NCBI GenBank assembly: GCA_040755755.1
Contig: JBFLZW010000085.1
Location: 1-17,578, forward strand
Origin: a bacterium
GTDB taxonomy: Bacteria > SZUA-182 > DTGQ01
Direction: 5' to 3'
DNA: 17,578 nt
Position 1 is the first letter of the stretch, and every line of letters begins with the position of its first letter. This document shows, one piece after another, positions 8,005 to 17,043 of the stretch. The notes beneath the pieces are model-generated. The model worked only from the letters and a program-made list of their open reading frames with translations. It was not told the origin of the DNA and ran no database searches. Made by a program: the position numbers and the translations under genes.

Positions 8005-8134
8005 AAGGAAAAGGTGAAAAATGATACTTGGAAAGGCCTATGCAAGCAGACTTTTTTCCATTATAATTGGGAGCTTACGAAAAGTGGGAGCCTCAAGGGA
8101 GTGAACAGCCGAAGAGAATAACAGATAACCATAT

Positions 8135-8154
8135 TTATTACCAGTTATTACCAG
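8135..8154 (+). repeat. Exact tandem decamer in the M16C leader
   Basis: TTATTACCAG is repeated twice without a gap (8135-8144, 8145-8154), ending six bases before the AGGAGG ribosome-binding site at 8161-8166. It may be a small duplication or a protein-binding site in the leader; only the repeat itself is seen. Confidence 0.5.
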
Positions 8155-8173
8155 GGATCGAGGAGGAAAGAGC

Positions 8174-11173
8174 ATGGGTAATTCCGGGGTCTGTCCCGCG
8201 CCGACTCTGAAGGCGGGTGAAAAATTGCATGGATTTACGGTGATACGGGTGCAGGAGATAGCCGACATTCGGGTTACGGCCTATGAGGCGAGGCATGACC
8301 GGACCGGCGCCCGTGTTTTACATCTGCACAGCGATGATCGGGAAAACCTTTTTTCCATCGGATTTCGAACCACACCGACCGATTCCACAGGGCTTCCCCA
8401 TATCCTTGAGCATTCCGTTCTGGCCGGTTCCGAGAGATATCCGGTCAAGGATGCCTTTAACGAACTGGCCAAGGGGTCATTGAAAACCTTCATCAATGCC
8501 TTCACCTATCCGGATAAAACCGTCTATCCTGTGGCCAGCCAGGTCAAGGCGGATTTTTACAATCTGGCCAGGGTGTACCTGGACCTGGTTCTGAGGCCCC
8601 GGCTCTCGGAGCACACCCTTCAGCAGGAAGGATATCACTATGCGCCTGAGAATCCGTCCGATCCGGACAGTCCCCTGACTATCTCCGGCATTGTCTATAA
8701 CGAAATGAAAGGCCTCTATTCCTCCCCGGATTCGCTGCAAAGCAAATTCCTGCTGGAAGGACTGTATCCGGACAGCACTTACGGCTATGACGCCGGTGGG
8801 GACCCGGATGAAATTCCCAGTCTTACCTACGAGCAGTTCAGGAATTTTCACCGGGCCTATTATTCTCCTTCCAATGCCTGGATATTTCTTTACGGCAACC
8901 TGACTACGGAGGAACATCTGCAATTTCTCGAAGAGATGCTGGCCGGGTTTGACCGGGTCGAAGTCGATTCCCGGATCAAGGACCAGCCGCAATGGCCGGG
9001 GATGCGCCGTATCCATAACCGGTATCCGGTCAGCAGGGAGGAGCCGCTCGAGCGCAAAAGCATGGTTGACCTGGCCTGGATAGCCGGTGACAGCCGCGAT
9101 CCGCAGGAGATACTGCTCCTTCAGATTGCCGCTATTGCCCTGGTGGGAAGTGCCGGGGCCCCTTTGCGCAAGGCATTGATCGATTCAGGGCTCGGCGAAG
9201 ATCTTTCCCCTGCTACCGGCCTTGAGAGGGACCTGAAGCAGGTACCCTTCATCGTCGGCCTGCGGGGCACGGATATTGACAAGGCAGACCAGATCGAGCA
9301 ATTGACCTTTGACACGATGAAAAAAATCGTCAAAGAGGGCTTCGATCCTCAATTAATTCACGGTGCCCTGCATCAGGTCGAGTTCCACGGCAAGGAGATT
9401 GCCCGCACTGCCATGCCCTATGGCATCACCCTGATGGGCCGGGCTTATCATACCTGGCTGTATGAGGCAGACCCCCTGGCCGGATTGCAGTTTTCCACGC
9501 TGATCGAGCAAATCAGACAAAAGTGGCAGCAGCAGCCCAACCTGTTCGAGCAGGTCATTTCCCGGCATATCCTGGAAAATCCTCACTGCCTGCGCTCTGA
9601 CATGGAGCCGAGCCATACCTGTCAGGAGGAGAAAGAGGCTGCTTTTCGCCAAAAAATGGCCGGGTATAAGGCTTCGCTCTCCAGGGCACAACTGGAGGAA
9701 ATCATCCGGAATGCGGAAAACCTGCGCCGGGAGCAGGCTGCCCCGGATTCCCCGCAGGCCCTGGCCTGCCTGCCCCGGCTGGAATTGAGCGACATTCCCC
9801 GGGAGATTGAAACCATTCCCACGGAAAAAACAGCCATTGCCGGTATCCCGGCCCTGGAGCATGAAATTTTCGCCAATGGCATCGTCTATCTCGATCTGGC
9901 CTTTGATGTTTCGGATATTCCCGATGATCTTCAGCCCTACCTGCCGCTTTTGGGCACTCTGACCCTGGGCATGGGAGCAGCAGGGAAAGGCTATGATCTT
10001 ATGTCCTCTCAGATTGCCCTGAAGATCGGGGGCTTGAGCTGCACCCTGTCCGCCGGTCAGACCGTAGAAGGCGAAGAAACCTGGCAAAAGATGATTTTTC
10101 GGATGAAAATGCTTCACCGGAATATCCAGGATGCGGTTGAGCTTCTCGATAAACTTCTGACTCAGGGAGACCTTTCGGACCGGACCAGGATGCAGAACCT
10201 GCTGGCCGAAGAAAAAAACGAGATCATCTCCTCCGTGATCCCGCAGGGACATTCCTTTGCCCGGCGCACCGCTTCGTCCGGCCTTTCCCTGACCTATCAC
10301 CGTGACGAGCAGTGGAACGGCCTGGCCCAGGTGCGGCTTCTGGTCGATCTGGCCGAGCGGTTTTCCCGGGAAGGTGAGAGCCTGAAGGAAAAACTGGCCC
10401 GGCTGCGGGAGCATATCTTTCGCCGGGGCAGGGTCACTCTGAATCTGACCGGTGATGCAGAGGGGCTGAACGAACTGCGGTCCGCTCTCGAGCGCCTTGT
10501 GCAGGACCTGCCTTCGGGAGGAGAGCCGGGAACAGCGGCGCACTTCCGGCTTGAAAGCTCCAAAGCCAGAGGGATCGCCATTCAGTCGCAGGTCTGCTAT
10601 GTGGCCCAGGTTCTCCCGGCACCCCGCTACCTTTCCGGCCCGGCCCCTGCCCTGTCGGTACTTGCCCACGAGATGGCCAGCGGCCCCCTGTACAACCGCA
10701 TCAGGGTGCAGGGCGGTGCCTATGGAGGACACTCCATCTACGACAGCATCAACGGCAACTTCGCTTTCCTCTCCTACCGGGACCCAAATCTCGAAGAGAC
10801 CATCAAAGTCTACGGGGAAACGGTGGATGAGGTTTCATCAAAGGAAATTTCCTCCGAGGATTTGCGAAAGGCCATTATCAGCACCATTGCCTCCCTGGAC
10901 AGGCCCATGGGACCGGGCACCAGAGGCTTTACGGCCATGATCTGGGATTTTACCGGCATCACCGACGAACATCGGAAAAAGTTCAGGGAAGAGGTGCTTG
11001 CCACCACTCCGGAATCACTGCGGCAGGCGGCAGCCGCCCACCTTCGCCCAAGTTTGAGCGATTCCGTCCTGGCTGTCTACGCTCCCGAAGACCGGCTGAA
11101 GCGGGCTGGGGAGGCATTGCAGCTAAAGCTGAATATTCAACCATTGCTGGAGAGAAAAAAGAGCGAAGAGTGA
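8174..11173 (+). CDS. M16C presequence-protease-like zinc metallopeptidase (PreP/Cym1 family)
   Basis: A 999-residue peptidase of the size usual for the one-chain, two-lobed M16C group. The inverted zinc motif HILEH gives His76, Glu79 and His80. The third zinc ligand is Glu177 in GIVYNEMKG, about 100 residues on, as in the family. The family stretch NELAKGSLKTFINAFTYPDK follows the zinc motif. The C-terminal half has the conserved substrate-binding Arg844 and Tyr850 in RIRVQGGAYGG. No signal peptide or membrane segment is visible, so a cytoplasmic role in clearing unstructured peptides is expected, by analogy with mitochondrial and plastid PreP, which destroy cleaved presequences. AGGAGG at 8161-8166, seven bases before ATG, fixes the start. 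It is a single-gene unit, divergent from the kinase on its left and convergent with the kinase on its right. Confidence 0.93.
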   Translation: MGNSGVCPAPTLKAGEKLHGFTVIRVQEIADIRVTAYEARHDRTGARVLHLHSDDRENLFSIGFRTTPTDSTGLPHILEHSVLAGSERYPVKDAFNELAKGSLKTFINAFTYPDKTVYPVASQVKADFYNLARVYLDLVLRPRLSEHTLQQEGYHYAPENPSDPDSPLTISGIVYNEMKGLYSSPDSLQSKFLLEGLYPDSTYGYDAGGDPDEIPSLTYEQFRNFHRAYYSPSNAWIFLYGNLTTEEHLQFLEEMLAGFDRVEVDSRIKDQPQWPGMRRIHNRYPVSREEPLERKSMVDLAWIAGDSRDPQEILLLQIAAIALVGSAGAPLRKALIDSGLGEDLSPATGLERDLKQVPFIVGLRGTDIDKADQIEQLTFDTMKKIVKEGFDPQLIHGALHQVEFHGKEIARTAMPYGITLMGRAYHTWLYEADPLAGLQFSTLIEQIRQKWQQQPNLFEQVISRHILENPHCLRSDMEPSHTCQEEKEAAFRQKMAGYKASLSRAQLEEIIRNAENLRREQAAPDSPQALACLPRLELSDIPREIETIPTEKTAIAGIPALEHEIFANGIVYLDLAFDVSDIPDDLQPYLPLLGTLTLGMGAAGKGYDLMSSQIALKIGGLSCTLSAGQTVEGEETWQKMIFRMKMLHRNIQDAVELLDKLLTQGDLSDRTRMQNLLAEEKNEIISSVIPQGHSFARRTASSGLSLTYHRDEQWNGLAQVRLLVDLAERFSREGESLKEKLARLREHIFRRGRVTLNLTGDAEGLNELRSALERLVQDLPSGGEPGTAAHFRLESSKARGIAIQSQVCYVAQVLPAPRYLSGPAPALSVLAHEMASGPLYNRIRVQGGAYGGHSIYDSINGNFAFLSYRDPNLEETIKVYGETVDEVSSKEISSEDLRKAIISTIASLDRPMGPGTRGFTAMIWDFTGITDEHRKKFREEVLATTPESLRQAAAAHLRPSLSDSVLAVYAPEDRLKRAGEALQLKLNIQPLLERKKSEE

Positions 11174-11215
11174 AGGGTCGGAGAATAGAAAGGTTGCCAT
11201 AAGTACCCAAAAAAT

Positions 11216-11422
11216 AAAGGATACCACAGAGACACAGAGACACAGAGAGCAGTAGGATCGCTATGATAAATGGTGGATAAATACACCTTGACAACAATAA
11301 ACCAGACACAGAGAAAAACAGGGCAATATTATCTCTGGTTTCAGTGTGGTCCTCTGCATCGGGTGAACCTCCCTGTTCCTCCCTGCATCCCTCTGTGCCT
11401 CTGTGTCTCTGTGGTATCCTTT
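11216..11422. repeat. Long inverted repeat between convergent genes
   Basis: The 32-base arms 11216-11247 and 11391-11422 are inverted complements matching at 31 of 32 positions. Each arm begins AAAGGATACCACAGAG and continues as ACACAGAG-type octamers. The arms enclose about 143 bases that contain a second inverted pair, AAACCAGA near 11300 and TCTGGTTT near 11335. It occupies almost the whole spacer between the M16C gene (+) and the BarA-like kinase gene (-). It could be a non-autonomous mobile element, a folded transcript end shared by both genes, or a recombination product of one repeat family. No transposase or clear target-site duplication is seen. The right flank has a further TTTGTATTTC tandem pair. 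Confidence 0.8.
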
Positions 11423-11469
11423 GTATTTCTTTGTATTTCTTTATATTAGCAAACGTAAGTTGAAAAATA

Positions 11470-14400
11470 TCAAACTACCACGGGAGGATTTTTCGTATCG
11501 AGTGCTGTATGAAGAATATTTTTCATTGCAGGGATAAATTGAGCGATTAAATATTCTATTTGAGAAAGGATCCGTTCTGCACCTTCTAATTTCCCTTCTT
11601 TTCCCATGAATTCCAGGGATAGCGCCAACTCAATAACACTGGAAGCTTTAAAATATGATACCGTGCTTTTGAAGCTGTGAGCTGCCCTTTTCAGCTCTTT
11701 ACCATCATTTTCCGAGATTGCCGTTCGTATTGCTTCTCTATAATCCGGGTACTTTTCTACAAACAAATTAAAGATCTCTTTGCACCAATCCAAATCACCA
11801 TTGAATGACTCCAAAACAGCATTCAGATCAATACCTTCATCAAATTCTGAACCTCCCCCAAATTCTGAACCTCCCTCAAATTCTGGATTCTCTGCCAATC
11901 CATCTTTCATACTCTTTTTTTCAGGAATAACCTGATTGATAGCTTTCACCAATTCAGGGATTTTAACTGGCTTAGAGATATATCCGTCCATCCCGGCCTC
12001 AAGGCATTTTTCACAATCTCCCCTTAACGCATAAGCGGTCATAGCGATAATGGGAAGATGTATGCCGGAGGATTTTTCTTTTTCTCTGATGATCCTCGTT
12101 GCCTCAAATCCATCCATAATTGGCATTTGTATATCCAGTAATACCAGATCAATAGGATGTGTTTCGACTAAATCGAGGACTTTTTGTCCATTCTCTGCCA
12201 GAACCACTGAATGACCAAGATTATTCAATAACTTGAGAGCAAATTTTTGGTTGATGACATTATCTTCGGCGAGAAGTATCTTTAAGGGTTGGATTGAGCA
12301 ATCTTCTTTTTGGATTGAGCAATCTTCTTTTATGGTGTGCCTGGTGATGAGTCGGGCATTATCCGATGTGCTATCCGATTCCCCGTGCGCTAATACACTC
12401 ATGATGGTACTCAAGAGGTCAGATTGCTTAATCGGTTTTGAAAGATAGCCCGAGATACCCATTTTCCTACTGCGGGCACCGTCTCCTCTTTGACCGAAAG
12501 AGGTGAGCAGAATAATCTTGACATCGGATATGCGCCTATTATTTTTAATACATCGGCTTACTTCATATCCATCCATCTGCGGCATTTGCAGGTCCAGCAA
12601 CAAGAGATGGTAAGGATGACCCTCTTGAGCCGCTTTCTCAAGCTCAATTAAGGCACTTTTCCCATCCTTCGCCTCTTGCGGTAGTAATCCCCAATAGGAA
12701 ATCGTATCTCGCAGGATCTTCCTGTTAGTAGAGTTATCATCTGCAATCAGAACCCGTAACCCCTGTATTTCAACTGGTCTTGATATCCACGCTGGCGGTT
12801 TCTTTTGAGTTTGAAGACGGAATTGTGCGGTAAAATGAAATGTGCTGCCTTTGCCCAGTGCACTTTCTACCCAGATTTTACCCCCCATCATTTCAGATAA
12901 CTTTTTAGAGATAGTCAGTCCTAATCCCGTTCCTCTATATTTTCTCGTAGAAGAGCCATCAACCTGACGGAAGCTTTCAAAAATAATCTCTAATTTATCT
13001 TCAGGAATACCAATACCGGTATCAGAAATGGTAAAATGAAGGACGATATATCCATTTTCCTCACTTTCAGATTCACATTTAATAGATATCTCACCGGCAT
13101 CGGTGAACTTGATAGCATTACCTATTAAATTGACAATTATTTGACGTAACCTGCCCGGATCACCCACCAGAGCTGCGGGAATATCAGGATCGATATAAGA
13201 GGTAAGCTCCAATCCTTTGTTGAATGCTTTTAAGGCTAATATATCAACAGTTGATTCCAGGGTGGTTCTTATATCAAAACCGATCTCTTCCAAATCCAAA
13301 TATCCGGCTTCTATCTTGGAAAAATCCAAAATATCGTTAATAACACTCAATAATGATTCAGATGAAGTATTAATCATTTGCAGGTATTCACGCTGCTCCC
13401 CGGTCAATTCAGTATCCAGGAGAAGCTCTGTCATGCCCATGATACCATTCATCGGTGTGCGAATTTCATGAGACATGTTAGCCAGGAATTCACTTTTCGC
13501 TTTGTTCGCTGCTTCCGCCTGGACCTTTGTTTTCCTGAGGGCTTCTTCTGTATTCTTTTGCTCGGTGATGTCCTGGATGATTCCTTTATAATGAGTGATC
13601 TTCCCTTCCCTATCCCTCACTATCAAGGTCCAATCATTGATTATCTTTACCTTACCATCCCTGGTCACTATTCTGTACGGCTTATGAACAAACTCTTCTC
13701 TTCCCTCTTCTGTACTGAAAGCCATTACCTCCTGCCCTACCCGTTCAAGATCATCGGGATAAATGCACTGTGCATAGCTTACCTTCCCGGAAATAAAATC
13801 TTCTGCCGTGTATCCGAATAACTTGATAACATTTTCCGAAACATACTCTACCGGCCAGCCTTCCGCGTTTTTCCAGGTGAAAGCCACTGCCGGGCTTCTC
13901 CTGATAATTGTATCAGCTTCTTTTATTTTCTCTTCTGCCTGTTTGCGGCTGGTGATATCACTATAACTTTTGATAATCCCCCGCAGCTTATTATTATCAG
14001 GGTCCCGATAGGGGACGGTAGTCACCAGGCAGGAAACCCTCTCCCCAGTGCTGAGTTTGCTGTCTACCTCACATTCACTCTTTTCCCTGCCGTTTTGGAT
14101 GTGTATCATCGGACATTCAGGGGTATCATATTTCAGGCATCGCCATATTTCGTAGCACTTCCTGCCTAAAACGGTATCTCTTTCCATCTTGAAAAAAGAA
14201 CAGAAGGTATCATTAACCCGAAGCATATTGTAATTTTTATCAATCAGGCATAAAGGAATTGCTGCATTGAATATTTGGTCAAGCTCTGCGATGGCAAGTC
14301 TGGCTGTTTCTTCCGCTCGTATCTTTTCGCTGATATCACGATCCAGGCCAATATAACCCCGGAATACTCCCTCCTTGTCAAAAAAGGGTACTCCACTGGT

Positions 14401-15321
14401 TTCGATGATAACCAGATGCCCATCTTTATGAAGATTGGCATTTTTAAGTTCCTTGAACGGTTTCTGTTGAGCAGCAAGTGGAGTGAAAATATCGGCAACA
14501 CGTTTTGCCTCGTCAGGAGGCATAAAGTCAAAGGGTGTTTTCCCTAACACTTCTTCCTGACTATATCCAAGTATGCTTTGTATTTTGGGGCTGACGTATG
14601 TGTAAACAGTGTTTCTATCCACTTCCCATATCCAGTCGCTGGTGGTTTCAACTAAACTGCGGAACCGCTCCCTGCTTTCCCGCAGTTTGTCCTCCGCCAG
14701 CTTGCGCTCCAGATAGATTCCCAGCATTTCAGTGACCACCCGCAGAACTTGTACCTCCAGGCTAACCCAATTACGGCATTTCTCTGTATCATCAATTCTG
14801 ATAAATCCTTTGAGTGTTCCATCTGGTGAGCAAAGTGGAGTACATAACAGGGAACGAATGGCCTGAGCCTGAATATTTTTTTTCTCAGCAGCAGCCTCAG
14901 GGGGAAGCTCATCAACATCCGGTATTACGATATTTTCACCGCGCTCAAGTTTTTTCATCCACCACGGGAATATATGTATATCGATATCCTGAAGGTGGTC
15001 ACCTGCCTGAGGTTCTGTCTCCGGGGCGCACCATGTATGGGTATTATGCATCTTCATTCTGTTTTCTCGAAATTGGAAGATATAAGCTCTCTGAGCTGAA
15101 ACGGCTTCCCCAATGATTTTTAAGATCTCACAAAGATCAACTTCTGTTGAAGAAATGAGTAATCTGGAGGCTTTTGCTATTGTCTCTTCACAGGTGAGAC
15201 GATAGTGAATTTGCTCTTCGTTTTGTAGGGCTTTTAAGGCAGCAATTTCCTGGCGCAATACTTCAATTTCTTGGATGAGTTGCTCTTTTGTTTTCCCTTC
15301 ACCTTCCATCTTGTGCACCAT
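11470..15321 (-). CDS. BarA-like hybrid sensor kinase, GAF-PAS3-HisKA-HATPase-REC-REC-HPt
   Basis: A 1283-residue soluble-looking hybrid kinase; no membrane span is evident. In order: an N-terminal coiled coil (about 8-45), GAF (about 50-210), PAS1 (about 220-345), PAS2 with Cys389, Cys395 and Cys403 (about 350-465) and PAS3 (about 470-590). HisKA has His618 in NMSHEIRTPMNG. HATPase has N-box NLIGNAIKF and G-boxes DTGIGIP and RGTGLGL. REC1 has Asp910, REC2 has Asp1063, and HPt has His1215 in AAHSFKS. This supports a His-Asp-His relay to a regulator encoded elsewhere. The start is uncertain: the ATG at 15321 and another four codons on both lack a clear Shine-Dalgarno sequence. Two interdomain linkers carry perfect in-frame tandem repeats. 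Base composition is clearly AT-richer than the neighbouring genes. Confidence 0.93.
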   Translation of the reverse strand: MVHKMEGEGKTKEQLIQEIEVLRQEIAALKALQNEEQIHYRLTCEETIAKASRLLISSTEVDLCEILKIIGEAVSAQRAYIFQFRENRMKMHNTHTWCAPETEPQAGDHLQDIDIHIFPWWMKKLERGENIVIPDVDELPPEAAAEKKNIQAQAIRSLLCTPLCSPDGTLKGFIRIDDTEKCRNWVSLEVQVLRVVTEMLGIYLERKLAEDKLRESRERFRSLVETTSDWIWEVDRNTVYTYVSPKIQSILGYSQEEVLGKTPFDFMPPDEAKRVADIFTPLAAQQKPFKELKNANLHKDGHLVIIETSGVPFFDKEGVFRGYIGLDRDISEKIRAEETARLAIAELDQIFNAAIPLCLIDKNYNMLRVNDTFCSFFKMERDTVLGRKCYEIWRCLKYDTPECPMIHIQNGREKSECEVDSKLSTGERVSCLVTTVPYRDPDNNKLRGIIKSYSDITSRKQAEEKIKEADTIIRRSPAVAFTWKNAEGWPVEYVSENVIKLFGYTAEDFISGKVSYAQCIYPDDLERVGQEVMAFSTEEGREEFVHKPYRIVTRDGKVKIINDWTLIVRDREGKITHYKGIIQDITEQKNTEEALRKTKVQAEAANKAKSEFLANMSHEIRTPMNGIMGMTELLLDTELTGEQREYLQMINTSSESLLSVINDILDFSKIEAGYLDLEEIGFDIRTTLESTVDILALKAFNKGLELTSYIDPDIPAALVGDPGRLRQIIVNLIGNAIKFTDAGEISIKCESESEENGYIVLHFTISDTGIGIPEDKLEIIFESFRQVDGSSTRKYRGTGLGLTISKKLSEMMGGKIWVESALGKGSTFHFTAQFRLQTQKKPPAWISRPVEIQGLRVLIADDNSTNRKILRDTISYWGLLPQEAKDGKSALIELEKAAQEGHPYHLLLLDLQMPQMDGYEVSRCIKNNRRISDVKIILLTSFGQRGDGARSRKMGISGYLSKPIKQSDLLSTIMSVLAHGESDSTSDNARLITRHTIKEDCSIQKEDCSIQPLKILLAEDNVINQKFALKLLNNLGHSVVLAENGQKVLDLVETHPIDLVLLDIQMPIMDGFEATRIIREKEKSSGIHLPIIAMTAYALRGDCEKCLEAGMDGYISKPVKIPELVKAINQVIPEKKSMKDGLAENPEFEGGSEFGGGSEFDEGIDLNAVLESFNGDLDWCKEIFNLFVEKYPDYREAIRTAISENDGKELKRAAHSFKSTVSYFKASSVIELALSLEFMGKEGKLEGAERILSQIEYLIAQFIPAMKNILHTALDTKNPPVVV
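11842..11886 (-). repeat. 18-base tandem repeat coding for Gly/Ser/Glu/Phe linker
   Basis: Two 18-base units (11842-11859 and 11860-11877) differ at one position and are followed by a half unit. They encode the acidic flexible run EFEGGSEFGGGSEFDEG between REC2 and the HPt domain. The repeat is in frame, so expansion or contraction would only change linker length. Confidence 0.8.
12290..12331 (-). repeat. Perfect 21-base tandem duplication in the REC1-REC2 linker
   Basis: Positions 12290-12310 are repeated exactly at 12311-12331. The duplication encodes KEDCSIQ twice immediately before the start of REC2 (PLKILLAEDN), doubling a cysteine. Exact identity, including third codon positions, suggests a recent slippage event. 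Confidence 0.85.
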
Positions 15322-15366
15322 TAAAAAAGAGAGAGCTGTTGCGTTTTACATGGTAACTTGCTCAGG

Positions 15367-15400
15367 TTCAAAGGGGCAAAGGCTTCTTTGCCCCTTTGAA
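15367..15400. other. Perfect 15-bp hairpin between mltF-like gene and kinase gene
   Basis: TTCAAAGGGGCAAAG (15367-15381) pairs with its exact complement at 15386-15400 around a GCTT loop. It lies about 105 bases past the stop of the transglycosylase gene and 45 bases before the kinase start, both on the - strand. No T-run follows on the - strand, so it is not a standard intrinsic terminator. It might act as an mRNA processing or stabilising structure, or a partial terminator. Confidence 0.65.
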
Positions 15401-15504
15401 AAAGCCCATGTCCTCTTTGTAGAGTCACATAAGCCCTTATCTCTATATTCGGTGTTTGATTCCTGGTTCTTCAGAAATAATCGCTCAGGTGCAATGCAGC
15501 CGGA

Positions 15505-16989
15505 CTACCCTTCCGAAGGTGCACCATAGCTGGCTGACCTGAGCTGGTGGGCTGGTCCGGTCTTGTTGTCATGGCGTGCTGTCTTGATGGCTTTTTGCCG
15601 GAGAATATCGTAGTAAATCATGATTCGCTGGACATACCGCACCGGCCTCATCCCGCTGCAATAACCATATTTGCTCTGCCGGTAGTAGCGGGGCTCCGCC
15701 AGGAGGGGGAGGGTTTTTTTGAGTGAGGACCACTGCCAGGGATCCAGGTTCAGCCGGCGGGCGAGTGCCTGGGCATCCAGAATATGGCTATACCCGATAT
15801 TATAAGCAGCCAGGCTGATCAGCAGGCGGTCCTGTTCCTGAGCCTTGTGGCAGAGGTTATAGAGATACCGGAGATATTTGACTCCGGCAATGATGTTCTG
15901 CTGAGGATCGAGGCGGTCCTCGATGCCCATCTCCCTGGCTGTGGCGGATGTGAGCTGCATGAGACCCAGTACGTTATTCGGGTCCAGTGTCTCAGGCTCG
16001 AAGTGTGATTCCTGATACATCATGGCGGCAATCAGGCGCCAGTCGAACTGGTATTTCCGGGATATCTCCTCGATCATGCTTCGATATTTGGGCAGCCTGG
16101 TCTTGAGCCTCTGATGGTATTTTTTGATGTCCAGGTAATCGAAGACTTCGATATCCGAATAATATTGAGCATAGATATCATAAAAGGTGCCGTTTTCCCG
16201 GATGGTCTCGAAAAAGCGGTTGATTTCCTCCAGCAGGTCCGTCTCCCCCCTGGGGACTGCCCAGGTCAGGGATTGAGCATCCTCAATGGGAAATCCGATC
16301 TGGATATCGGGATAGTATCGCCGGCTGAGAAGGGCAATGGTTGAGTCGGCTATGGTGATGTCGATTTTCTTCTGGGCTACTCTGCGGATCAGCTCTTCAA
16401 CCGTAGCATCTTCGTGGACCTCGATGGTAAATCGTATCCCTGCCTGCCACAGCTTATTAAGGCACTCTTCGGAAAGGCTCCCCTTGCGGATATGAATGGT
16501 CCTTCCATCCAGGTCATTGATCGTCCTGATGCTGCGGTTATTTTTATGGAATATAACATGCCGCTGGATTGTTAAATAACCATTTGAAAAATCAACCAGT
16601 TCCTGATGGGAGGCTGAGGGAGTCAATTTAGCTGCCAAAAAATGGGTTTTCCCCATGCTTCGCACCATCTCATCCCAGCTTCTGACAATCTGTATCCGCA
16701 GCTCCACTCCGAGAAATCTCGCAAAGGCCCTGGCCAGCTCATATTCGAACCCTGCAGGCTTCCCCCGGTACTCATAATAACAAAAGCCATTGCTTTGGGT
16801 AACGAGAGTTATGGCACCTGTTCTTTTGATCCTCGTCAGGGCGCTCTCACGATTCTCCTGCCGGAGCCCGCGGGCGGGCTCAGGCTCATGGCTGCACGAG
16901 GTCATACCAGTCAGAAGCAAAAGCACGCTGACTGCCATCACCAGCCATCGGGGGATTCTCCCCGGATATCCTTTTTTAATCATGGTCAC
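15505..16989 (-). CDS. mltF: MltF-like membrane-bound lytic murein transglycosylase lipoprotein
   Basis: A 494-residue protein, close to the size of E. coli MltF. Residues 1-31 form a lipoprotein signal ending GMTSC, with lipidation at Cys32, although Met at -3 is not the commonest lipobox residue. Residues about 50-285 form a periplasmic solute-binding (SBP_bac_3) domain, the regulatory module of MltF. The SLT domain (about 300-440) has catalytic Glu327 in AAMMYQESHF, followed by GLMQLTSATAREMGI and LAAYNIGYSH, all typical of the family. It should cleave the MurNAc-GlcNAc bond to leave 1,6-anhydro ends, anchored in the outer or inner membrane. The start is a GTG at 16989; an ATG two codons later (16983) is also possible and neither has a strong Shine-Dalgarno sequence. 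The kinase gene follows 183 bases downstream on the same strand. Confidence 0.93.
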   Translation of the reverse strand: MTMIKKGYPGRIPRWLVMAVSVLLLLTGMTSCSHEPEPARGLRQENRESALTRIKRTGAITLVTQSNGFCYYEYRGKPAGFEYELARAFARFLGVELRIQIVRSWDEMVRSMGKTHFLAAKLTPSASHQELVDFSNGYLTIQRHVIFHKNNRSIRTINDLDGRTIHIRKGSLSEECLNKLWQAGIRFTIEVHEDATVEELIRRVAQKKIDITIADSTIALLSRRYYPDIQIGFPIEDAQSLTWAVPRGETDLLEEINRFFETIRENGTFYDIYAQYYSDIEVFDYLDIKKYHQRLKTRLPKYRSMIEEISRKYQFDWRLIAAMMYQESHFEPETLDPNNVLGLMQLTSATAREMGIEDRLDPQQNIIAGVKYLRYLYNLCHKAQEQDRLLISLAAYNIGYSHILDAQALARRLNLDPWQWSSLKKTLPLLAEPRYYRQSKYGYCSGMRPVRYVQRIMIYYDILRQKAIKTARHDNKTGPAHQLRSASYGAPSEG

Positions 16990-17043
16990 CGTTTTGCGTC
17001 AAAAAAAGATGGGTCAAAATATATACTATAAACGGCTTAGAAC

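Noticed and set aside
7992-8160. Riboswitch in the leader of the M16C gene
   Set aside because: The leader is long and has GGGAGC twice, but I could not match it to a cyclic-di-GMP, SAM or preQ1 aptamer core.
9353-10732. A 459-codon - strand frame inside the M16C gene
   Set aside because: It lies antisense to a clear metallopeptidase with intact zinc and substrate-binding residues. Its Gly/Gln/Pro-rich product is typical of a shadow frame in GC-rich coding DNA.
11216-11422. Insertion sequence
   Set aside because: Terminal inverted repeats are present, but the 143-base interior has no transposase frame and no clear target-site duplication, so at most it is a non-autonomous element.
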